In this document: positions 62,001 through 64,000 of the stretch, piece by piece
How positions within the stretch are numbered: position 1 is the stretch's first letter
Layout: every line of letters begins with the position of its first letter
Position numbers and translations under genes: made by a program
Assembly (NCBI RefSeq): GCF_963678975.1
Contig: NC_089275.1
Location: 23,497,977 to 23,561,976, forward strand
Direction: 5' to 3'
Length of the DNA stretch: 64,000 nt
Source: Dysidea avara
Taxonomy: Eukaryota; Porifera; Demospongiae; Dictyoceratida; Dysideidae
Notes under the pieces: model-generated
Seen by the model: only the letters and a program-made list of their open reading frames with translations
What the model was told of the DNA's origin: nothing
Databases searched by the model: none

Positions 62001-63623
62001 CACTATTGTAGATCAATCCTCAACACCACCAGCAGCTGGTACGTATGTACATGTATGTGTATACTTGAAAGTGTTTGTATCCTACTGTACAAAACTCACA
62101 AGTGTAATATTCTTTTGTTTTCAACTACTATAGGTGACCATGACCAAGTACCACCACCACTATCGGTCACCAGCAATGGTACGTGACATAGCAATGTTCA
62201 GCTCATTCCTTCAAGGGGTTTACCTTTATTTTACACAAATAACCAGTCATAACTCTGTGATTCTTTATTGGGTTCCCACCAAACATGGTACCATTGTAAT
62301 GAGACCTTAAAGTGTGCCAAGTTTTAGCTTGATCAGGGTATGCATTTGTATCTTATTGCAGATTTTACAAAGTGTGTGAAAAGAAGTAGAAGGAAAAACT
62401 GAAAAAAAAAAAAAATTTTGGCCACTCGTATCACGGAAATGGCTGGGGAAATTTTCTTATGTATACTCCCCTACTGCACAGGCACTTGTTGTAGTAAATA
62501 TAACTGTAGATGGAGTAGACATCATAGGAGTTAAATTTTAGAGTAAATTTTAATGAAAGTTAGAGCACAATTTACTATGTAGCCTAGCCAGTCTGTTTTA
62601 AAGTTACTTTTGTATCTTATACTAATGCAAAATTCTCACAAGTGTGTAATATAGTTTGTTTTCACCACTGTAGATCAACCACCATCACCAGCCAACTCCA
62701 CAGGTATGTGCATACTGTAGTTTAATAATTTTACATCCTACTGATTGAGAGATTTTGCCCACAATTTACAAGTATGCATACAAACCAAAAGGATCATGAA
62801 CTTTTCTGGCTAAAAATATCACCCTAAAACCAGCCTCACAATACCTGCATGGAACCTTAGCAGTATTAAAACAAGAAAAAATATTCAGTGAAATTTTCTA
62901 CTGACCAACTGCCTGACTGATTGATGCCTTCAGACAAGTGTAAGTTGATATCGGTTAAGACTATGGGCTTGATTTTTTTCACTATATGACGTTGCTTCAG
63001 TCTGTTGATATACCGCAGAACATACACCTGTACAATGCAATGCTTCATGGACTTACCTGTGTCCTCCGGCCTTTATGTCCCAATTATCTTTGCTGATAGC
63101 ACAAGTTGTCAATTTGCAGTAGTACTGCAGGATTGTTTCCCCACACACTTGTAACAGAATTTGTCCGAGTTTTCTGTTGTGACTGGATTGATTACAGATG
63201 TCTTTCTCGTAGTGTTCTTAATTTGTTTGTAACACTGTGTAATGGGCTGAACATAGCTAAAAACAAAAAAAACGAACTCAGACAATGTGCGCCATTCTCC
63301 TAATGCAACACATGCATGTTTACCAGTTATAATAATGTGACAAAAAGTAAACAACAAGTACAAGTAAAAATTAAGATCAAGGAAAACAAGGGAAGTCACC
63401 TACATGTACCTGAAGATATACTAATGGACATTTAATCATTTCAAACCGAATTAGAGATTAAATGTCCACTAGTATATATCTTCAGGTGTATGCAACCTCC
63501 CTGACTGAAATAGGATTAAATGTCCATTAGTATATCTTCATACAACTTGATTTTGCGTTTGTTTTAGTACCACCAACTACGTCATCACAACAACATGTAA
63601 TTTGCTTGGATGAAATCAATTAA
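29012..63623 (+). CDS. Micro-exon gene encoding a Ser/Thr/Pro/Gly-rich protein
   Basis: At least 25 exons of 18-108 nt, typical size about 45 nt, are spread over 34.6 kb. Each begins after a clean AG, ends in phase 1 with G|GTAAGT, G|GTATGT, G|GTACGT or G|GTGAGT, and starts with two bases completing a GNN codon, so junction residues are always Gly, Ala, Asp or Val. The listed exons join without a frame break into about 398 residues from the ATG at 29012 to TAA at 63621. The protein is rich in Ser, Thr, Pro and Gly, with no signal peptide, transmembrane helix or known domain; the C-terminus is HVICLDEIN, or HLSIEI if a donor at 63597 joins an acceptor ending at 63669. Because all exons are 1-1 phase, any subset can be skipped without frame loss. 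Introns are full of mobile DNA. A promoter-like block lies 1.1 kb upstream; alternatively the exon at 24225-24276 (also ending G|GT, phase 1) could splice in. Exon calls rest on splice signals and frame, not on transcripts. Confidence 0.6.
29093..29120. repeat. (GT)n microsatellite
   Basis: Thirteen or so GT units in the first micro-exon intron, absent from the B and C module copies of the same intron, so it expanded after duplication. Confidence 0.9.
29996..30025 (+). CDS. Micro-exon 2 (module A)
   Basis: 30 nt, acceptor TATGTAG, donor GTAAGT, phase 1-1; encodes APTVTCSATSG. Module B has lost this exon's donor by deletion and module C has a shortened 18-nt version. Confidence 0.6.
30083..30118 (+). 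CDS. Micro-exon 3 (module A)
   Basis: 36 nt encoding GSMTSSSGSGIHG, donor GTATGT. The three module copies differ at a single base (His to Arg), a much tighter match than the surrounding introns. It contains the near-palindrome GATGACGTCGTCATC. Confidence 0.62.
31126..31366. mobile_element. Foldback MITE with 'gaccagattt...aaatccagtc' ends
   Basis: The left arm (TGACCAGATTTGTGAAAAGG) and right arm (CCTTTTCACAAATCCAGTCA) are inverted copies of about 35 bp. It is roughly 240 bp and non-coding. The terminal type is shared with elements at 41113-41740, 43267-43903 and 48829-49472. Confidence 0.75.
32938..33025 (-). repeat. LTR (3' LTR in element orientation)
   Basis: 88 bp, TGTTACGG...CATCACA on the plus strand. 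Adjacent bases to the right are a C run followed by CATGAAAAG, which on the minus strand is the purine-rich tract expected before a 3' LTR. Confidence 0.88.
33153..36380 (-). pseudogene. pol: integrase - reverse transcriptase - RNase H, one stop codon
   Basis: Frame 36380-35292 carries an acidic linker, an integrase zinc-binding segment (H-x-H near HESPMAGHLG, and CKCCHVCQKVG) and the first two catalytic Asp positions (VDCVGPLP, QSDQGSNF). A single TAA follows FMSSLM. The same frame then continues through the integrase Glu region (GALERFHQ) and C-terminal domain into 35192-33153, with RT motifs (SSPCVLVPKGDGSYRFCTD, then KFDLLKGYWQVPL, and the active-site box GYIDDIVIF) and an RNase H domain (HVDASDLGMGAVL, TDHNPL, then VVADALSRGL). 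So the integrase core is cut between its second Asp and the Glu; the rest is open. No protease motif was found between gag and integrase. Confidence 0.88.
36427..37342 (-). pseudogene. gag, frameshifted and 3'-truncated
   Basis: The likely start is ATG at 37342 (MSDFNVDSFLSDPSLQVV). The frame is lost near 37260 and resumes in another frame that runs to 36427. It has a long charged coiled-coil (about 37130-37010) and then a capsid-like region (KHIRFVPPFQEKEVDKYF, LLQSVLIGKG, then QYDNVKQAILKAYELVPEAY, and FDRWCASKEV), related to SCAN-like gag cores. It ends abruptly after DEQKADSLQQAS without a CCHC knuckle, suggesting that an internal deletion removed the knuckle and protease. Confidence 0.8.
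37613..37630 (-). other. Primer binding site, tRNA-Pro type
   Basis: On the minus strand, TGGGGGCTTGTCCGGGAG. The well-known tRNA-Pro primer site is TGGGGGCTCGTCCGGGAT, so 16 of 18 positions agree. It is located 4 bases inside the 5' LTR. Confidence 0.8.
37635..37720 (-). repeat. LTR (5' LTR in element orientation)
   Basis: 86 bp, near-identical to 32938-33025, with the CTCT duplication immediately after it. At this length it is among the shorter LTRs known for Ty3/gypsy-type elements. Confidence 0.88.
38309..38374 (+). CDS. Micro-exon 4 (module A)
   Basis: 66 nt, donor GTACGT; begins ATTSAIPVHF and ends ERRLAG. The homologous exon in module C is 44753-44809, which shares the RRLAG/SRLAG end and a similar upstream intron. 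Confidence 0.58.
38475..38516 (+). CDS. Micro-exon 5 (module A)
   Basis: 42 nt, acceptor ATAACAG, donor GTACGT; encodes DCFMSTRQLHRTPPG. The counterpart in module C at 45737-45781 encodes DCFISQHELQRTPVTG, confirming an exon-level duplication. Confidence 0.6.
39590..40270. repeat. Dispersed repeat related to 57290-57620 and 62780-63330
   Basis: Shares blocks such as 'cagtcagtcagtca', 'gaaagttgaggctggc' and 'cctagc...accttcatggtgcc' with the other two positions, the last in opposite orientation. It is non-coding, sits within micro-exon gene introns, and its boundaries are approximate. Confidence 0.5.
40278..40955. mobile_element. MITE with 25-bp inverted ends
   Basis: Left end reads CATAGATATACGACTCC and the right end is its inverse, with a further GGTTAT-like outer block on each side. 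It is about 680 bp and no open frame of note was found. Confidence 0.7.
41113..41740. mobile_element. TTGTGACTG-type foldback MITE, copy 1
   Basis: Left part 'gtgactgagtctgagaaaac', right part 'ataagatcggtttccc...ggcca'. Internal blocks ('gccattttagatagttttt', 'accaaagtttcacacgtttt', 'cagccatccc') match the copy at 48829-49472 throughout. It is about 630 bp, and the short open frames inside are not conserved as protein. Confidence 0.75.
42459..42506 (+). CDS. Micro-exon (module B, copy of exon 1)
   Basis: 48 nt, phase 1-1, encodes GATTSADGRSHAPDPTG, donor GTGAGT. It differs from the module C copy by one residue. Confidence 0.58.
42691..42725 (+). pseudogene. Decayed micro-exon (module B copy of exon 2)
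   Basis: The acceptor TATGTAG and the first bases (CCCCCACTGTGACATGTAG) are kept, but a deletion of about 21 bases removed the end of the exon and its GTAAGT donor: 'gtgcc' runs directly into 'tttgcctataatg', which belongs to the intron in module A. The exon cannot be spliced normally; skipping it preserves the frame. Confidence 0.7.
42755..42790 (+). CDS. Micro-exon (module B, copy of exon 3)
   Basis: 36 nt, GSMTSSSGSGIRG, donor GTATGT; identical to the module C copy. Confidence 0.6.
43267..43903. mobile_element. Foldback MITE inserted in module C intron
   Basis: Left end TGTGACCAGATTTT and right end AAAATCCAGTCACA are inverted copies. It interrupts module C sequence between 'cctttgacattacaa' and 'atactttaggg', which are contiguous in module B apart from a few bases, so the insertion postdates the B/C duplication. 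It is about 637 bp. Confidence 0.82.
44024..44071 (+). CDS. Micro-exon (module C, copy of exon 1)
   Basis: 48 nt encoding GATTGADGRSHAPDPTG, donor GTGAGT. Confidence 0.58.
44259..44276 (+). CDS. Micro-exon (module C, shortened copy of exon 2), 18 nt
   Basis: Same acceptor as exon 2 of module A, but an internal 12-base loss leaves 18 nt encoding APTVTGG, still phase 1-1 and with an intact GTAAGT donor. It is the smallest exon of the array. Confidence 0.52.
44332..44367 (+). CDS. Micro-exon (module C, copy of exon 3)
   Basis: 36 nt, GSMTSSSGSGIRG, donor GTATGT. Confidence 0.6.
44753..44809 (+). CDS. Micro-exon (module C, counterpart of exon 4)
   Basis: 57 nt encoding GIPMIQAARFIYTGGSRLAG, acceptor TTTCCTATAG, donor GTACGT. 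The upstream intron segment ('catcaactattaatcatttagattaatgat') matches that before exon 4. Confidence 0.58.
45737..45781 (+). CDS. Micro-exon (module C, counterpart of exon 5)
   Basis: 45 nt encoding DCFISQHELQRTPVTG, donor GTATGT. Confidence 0.58.
45839..45929. repeat. Small hairpin element, copy 2
   Basis: Arms begin CAGTTGTATCATGTACCCGA and end with the inverse GATACAACTG; the loop contains 'cccttgagcttgggtgta'. Same family as 19315-19412. Confidence 0.8.
46090..46440. repeat. 350-bp block repeated at 53870-54230
   Basis: Shared landmarks: 'aggggtaagcttt', 'tctgtattcaaaa', 'catttgagtgct' and 'cacaattga/caattaattt'. Each copy lies roughly half a kilobase upstream of a micro-exon (46610 and 54478). 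Confidence 0.7.
46610..46663 (+). CDS. Micro-exon 11
   Basis: 54 nt encoding GVATTVPTTYADAVRGISG, acceptor ATGTCTAG, donor GTAAGT, phase 1-1. About 480 bp upstream lies a block homologous to one upstream of micro-exon 12, suggesting that these two exons also derive from a duplication. Confidence 0.6.
46961..47310. mobile_element. hAT-like MITE
   Basis: Ends TAGGGATGCCACGAT and (inverse) TAGGGATGCCATGACAT with internal 'tcgtgacata' motifs near both ends. Flanks GTTTGTA and GTGTGTA agree at 6 of 7 bases, a degraded duplication. About 350 bp. Confidence 0.75.
47433..47533. repeat. Small hairpin element, copy 3
   Basis: Arms GACTGATTTGCTTGATACG / TATCAGGCAAATCAGGAGTG are inverted; loop 'cccaagggctgtggg'. 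Same family as 19315-19412 and 45839-45929. Confidence 0.75.
47534..48828. other. Intronic stretch, nothing assigned
   Basis: Includes an ATT-rich run near 47765-47800 and a possible very short exon after CCTAG at 47800 that I did not accept for lack of a good donor. A segment around 48000-48240 repeats weakly within itself ('acatcattggtgtggtaatggcacagtgatg' against 'catcagtggtatagcaatggcacagtgatg'). Confidence 0.4.
48829..49472. mobile_element. TTGTGACTG-type foldback MITE, copy 2
   Basis: Left end TTGTGACTGTCTCTGGGAAA with 'accggtcttatcgccc', right end the inverse ('gggcgataagaacggttttc ... ccagtcacaa'). It matches copy 1 at 41113-41740 internally. About 645 bp. Confidence 0.85.
49950..50570. 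mobile_element. MITE with TACCGTA(C/T)GGAGGGAAA ends
   Basis: Left end ACCGTACGGAGGGAAATTTT, right end inverse of TACCGTATGGAGGGAAACTT. Sub-terminal 'ttggcgaa' motifs occur several times in both arms. About 620 bp and non-coding. Confidence 0.82.
50893..51102. mobile_element. MITE with TACCGTATAGCC / GGCTATATATACAGTA ends
   Basis: Left TACCGTATAGCCTAAATATT and right AATATTTAGGCTATATATA are inverted; 'gaaatattt' and 'aaatttt' blocks recur inside. About 210 bp. The overlapping open frames on both strands are a product of the palindromic structure. Confidence 0.8.
51903..51929 (+). CDS. Possible micro-exon, low confidence
   Basis: 27 nt between GATAG and GTAGAT, phase 1-1, encoding GAQSVILLTG. 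Composition is less Ser/Pro-rich than the others and the donor is weaker, so it was left out of the length total. Confidence 0.25.
52318..52933. mobile_element. hAT-type MITE with perfect 8-bp duplication
   Basis: Ends TAGTGTTGCACCGATAA and (inverse) TAGTGTTACACCGATAT. The flanking duplication CTAGTTAT lies at 52310-52317 and 52934-52941. 616 bp, with 'tatcgg' motifs sub-terminally. Nested inside the minisatellite-armed foldback. Confidence 0.93.
52967..53108. repeat. Minisatellite arm, forward
   Basis: Seven units of GCAATTGAATTCGTC separated by 5-7 variable bases (CTGTTT, CCGTTT, GGTTTT). Each unit contains an EcoRI-type GAATTC palindrome. Confidence 0.93.
53435..53560. repeat. Minisatellite arm, inverted
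   Basis: Six or so units of GACGAATTCAATTGC with linkers AAACGG or AAAACC, the reverse complement of the left arm; the first units are diverged. Confidence 0.92.
53870..54230. repeat. Second copy of the 46090-46440 block
   Basis: Homologous intronic block upstream of micro-exon 12; see the first copy for shared landmarks. Confidence 0.7.
54478..54525 (+). CDS. Micro-exon 12
   Basis: 48 nt encoding GRSPPPIPSLMTGASSG, acceptor TACATAG, donor GTAAGT. Confidence 0.62.
54808..54858 (+). CDS. Micro-exon 13
   Basis: 51 nt encoding DGLVSHTVCQWGMPSQTG, acceptor TATGTTTCAG, donor GTAAAC. An alternative upstream acceptor (cacacag, exon start 54696) stays in frame and would add a Ser/Gly-rich stretch (SLGSSGSPAVGMGAFRTSS), giving a 163-nt exon. 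Which acceptor is used cannot be told from sequence. Confidence 0.5.
55867..55911 (+). pseudogene. Fossil micro-exon with a mutated donor
   Basis: Acceptor ATTCAG, 45 nt in phase 1-1 encoding VVLLTASAIAPSTLP plus a split G, then ATATGT where the other exons have GTATGT. A single G-to-A change explains the loss of the donor. Confidence 0.45.
56035..56123 (+). CDS. Possible micro-exon, phase problem
   Basis: Acceptor GGCCAG, Ser-rich peptide SQVLASSLGSSLTSPSQRLF followed by SSANYLTDL, donor GTAACC. The start fits phase 1 but the end is phase 0, so it does not join to the next exon in frame. Possibly a decayed exon or an alternative end. Confidence 0.3.
56310..56351 (+). CDS. Micro-exon 14
   Basis: 42 nt encoding GLPLLPSLTVHSSPG, acceptor TATTACAG, donor GTAAGT. 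Confidence 0.6.
56922..57029 (+). CDS. Micro-exon 15, largest of the array
   Basis: 108 nt, acceptor ATCTGTAG, donor GTAAGC. Encodes AAMPPAALTTTTTTTRTSS then RVSPRTLPRSTRGSPYSG; an ACA/ACG repeat makes the poly-Thr run, and the Arg-Ser-Pro part is mucin- or linker-like. Confidence 0.65.
57290..57620. repeat. Dispersed repeat, second position
   Basis: Related to 39590-40270 ('catcagtcagacaatccatcagtcag', 'ggcaccatgaagctggttttagg'). Boundaries are approximate. Confidence 0.5.
57669..57716 (+). CDS. Micro-exon 16
   Basis: 48 nt encoding GGSPLRTSDGVPRSSPG, acceptor TATCTCTAG, donor GTAAGT. Confidence 0.65.
58032..58082 (+). CDS. Micro-exon 17
   Basis: 51 nt encoding GGVPSAATPRSSRRLPSG, acceptor TGCATTAG, donor GTAAGT. 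Similar in wording to exon 16 (GGxP...PRSS), suggesting an old duplication. Confidence 0.65.
58101..58296. mobile_element. Tigger-like MITE in intron 17
   Basis: Ends CAATGGAACCCCCTTTAAGA and (inverse) CAGTGGAACCCCTCTAAGA, flanked by TA. 196 bp. It starts 18 bases after the donor of micro-exon 17. Confidence 0.82.
58300..59633 (+). other. Intron between micro-exons 17 and 18
   Basis: 1.3 kb with no further exon, repeat family or RNA gene that I can support. A GTAAGT at about 59254 follows a possible 14-nt exon, but its phase does not fit. Confidence 0.4.
59634..59666 (+). CDS. Micro-exon 18
   Basis: 33 nt encoding ATVTTTVSSPAG, acceptor ACTATATAG, donor GTATGT. The upstream intron 'ctcgtgagtgtgtaatattg' is repeated before exons 20 and 22. 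Confidence 0.62.
59763..59837 (+). CDS. Micro-exon 19, proline-rich
   Basis: 75 nt, acceptor CTACTATAG, donor GTACGT. Begins GDQVPPQLPPQPPPQPPP and ends TSLVTSSG; the CCACCA/CAACCA repeat explains the Pro/Gln run. Shorter homologue at 62134-62178. Confidence 0.65.
59838..62011 (+). other. Intron between micro-exons 19 and 20
   Basis: Contains a repeat block at 60780-61090 that is an inverted copy of 62225-62480 ('agaatcacggagttatgac' and its complement), and a 61390-61860 block related to 7560-8000 and 63050-63500 ('gtccactagta', 'atcttcaggtgta'). No exon was supported. Confidence 0.45.
62012..62038 (+). CDS. Micro-exon 20
   Basis: 27 nt encoding DQSSTPPAAG, acceptor CTATTGTAG, donor GTACGT. 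Confidence 0.6.
62134..62178 (+). CDS. Micro-exon 21
   Basis: 45 nt encoding GDHDQVPPPLSVTSNG, acceptor CTACTATAG, donor GTACGT. Shares DQVPP...L(S)VTS(S/N)G with exon 19. Confidence 0.62.
62674..62703 (+). CDS. Micro-exon 22
   Basis: 30 nt encoding DQPPSPANSTG, acceptor CCACTGTAG, donor GTATGT. Third copy of the exon 18/20 type, with the same upstream intron phrase. Confidence 0.6.
62780..63500. repeat. Composite of dispersed repeats
   Basis: 62780-63100 is an inverted relative of the 39.6-kb and 57.3-kb repeat; 63170-63540 matches the 7560-8000 and 61390-61860 family, including two adjacent copies of 'taaatgtccactagtatat ... atcttcaggtgta'. Confidence 0.5.
63568..63623 (+). CDS. Terminal exon of the micro-exon gene
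   Basis: Acceptor GTTTTAG; encodes VPPTTSSQQHVICLDEIN then TAA at 63621-63623, phase 1 at the start. Alternative: a donor GTAATT at 63597 (after SSQQH) and an acceptor TTTTGTGCAG ending at 63669 would give LSIEI and a TGA. ATTAAA near 63690 could serve polyadenylation. Confidence 0.5.
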
Positions 63624-64000
63624 ATTCTTTGTAATGTGTGCAGCTTAATATATTTTTTCTTTTGTGCAGCTGTCTATTGAAATTTGAATATTAAATGTGT
63701 ACAATTGTTTTACTAGGTGTGTTAAAGACACTTAAATCACAAATAGCAGGGGTGAAATGTATTTCGCGAAGTGGACTCATAGACTGGACTCACGGACTGG
63801 ACTTATGGACTGATAGCTTTTAACCAATAATCTAGGTATTATCCATCTCTTGCAACACTGGGGACACCGCTATCAAGTTACAACTGCTGGTACTGCTCTT
63901 CCTTGGCACTAGCGTGTGCACTAATTAATTAAAACATACTTACGATACACATGTACTAGCAGTGATAAAGTGTGATAGAGGTTATTGTTGTAGCAGCGTA
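63624..64000. other. 3' flank
   Basis: Nothing further recognised except a small internal repeat near 63770-63810 ('ggactcatagactggactcacggactggactta'). Confidence 0.5.

Noticed and set aside
1-64000. tRNA, rRNA or snRNA genes
   Set aside because: No cloverleaf with an intact B-box or conserved RNA core was seen on reading; a covariance-model scan would be needed to exclude them fully.

Overview
The window reads as nuclear DNA of an animal, most likely a demosponge. It is visibly AT-rich, has intron-split genes with GT-AG borders and very short exons, and encodes a p24/TMED cargo receptor, CARD (death-fold) domains and a single-pass surface protein with a fibronectin-III-like domain. It is also crowded with hAT elements, foldback MITEs and retroelement debris. 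The sponge assignment is an inference from overall character; no diagnostic marker gene is present. No bacterial-style operon, rRNA, tRNA or CRISPR array was seen.

Layout. 2.1-9.0 kb (+): five-exon, 374-residue type I membrane protein, heavily N-glycosylated. 10.4-12.2 kb (+): two consecutive CARD exons. 13.0-16.2 kb (-): complete three-exon TMED1/5-like p24 gene, 223 residues, with a long-TIR element in intron 1 and a palindrome in intron 2. 18.1-24.5 kb (+): an unrecognised multi-exon gene whose main intron holds an exactly delimited hAT transposon (8-bp target duplication) that itself carries a nested MITE. 25.6-27.8 kb: debris of a BEL/Pao element and of a non-LTR retrotransposon with a restriction-endonuclease-like C-terminus. 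27.8-28.1 kb: a promoter-like block (palindromic NRF-1 site, E-box, TATA box, splice donors).

29.0-63.6 kb (+): the most striking part. At least 25 tiny exons (18-108 nt), all in phase 1-1, nearly every one ending in a G split off before a strong GT donor, spread over about 34.6 kb. They concatenate without a frame break into roughly 398 residues of Ser/Thr/Pro/Gly-rich, apparently disordered protein. The array grew by tandem duplication of exon-plus-intron modules (three related copies at 28.2-30.3/38.1-38.5, 42.1-43.2 and 43.2-45.8 kb; a second smaller set at 59.5-62.7 kb), and it contains decayed exons with lost donors. It has the architecture of a micro-exon gene.

Its introns absorb most mobile DNA: a nearly complete Ty3/gypsy-type LTR element at 32.9-37.7 kb with integrase encoded upstream of reverse transcriptase (Gmr1-like order), unusually short 86-88 bp LTRs, a tRNA-Pro-type primer site and a CTCT target duplication; several hAT-type MITEs with perfect 8-bp duplications; a foldback element whose arms are minisatellites; and three copies of a small hairpin element. 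The genes do not form an obvious pathway. They are independent loci: a surface receptor, a CARD signalling gene, a secretory-pathway gene, an unknown gene and the micro-exon gene.
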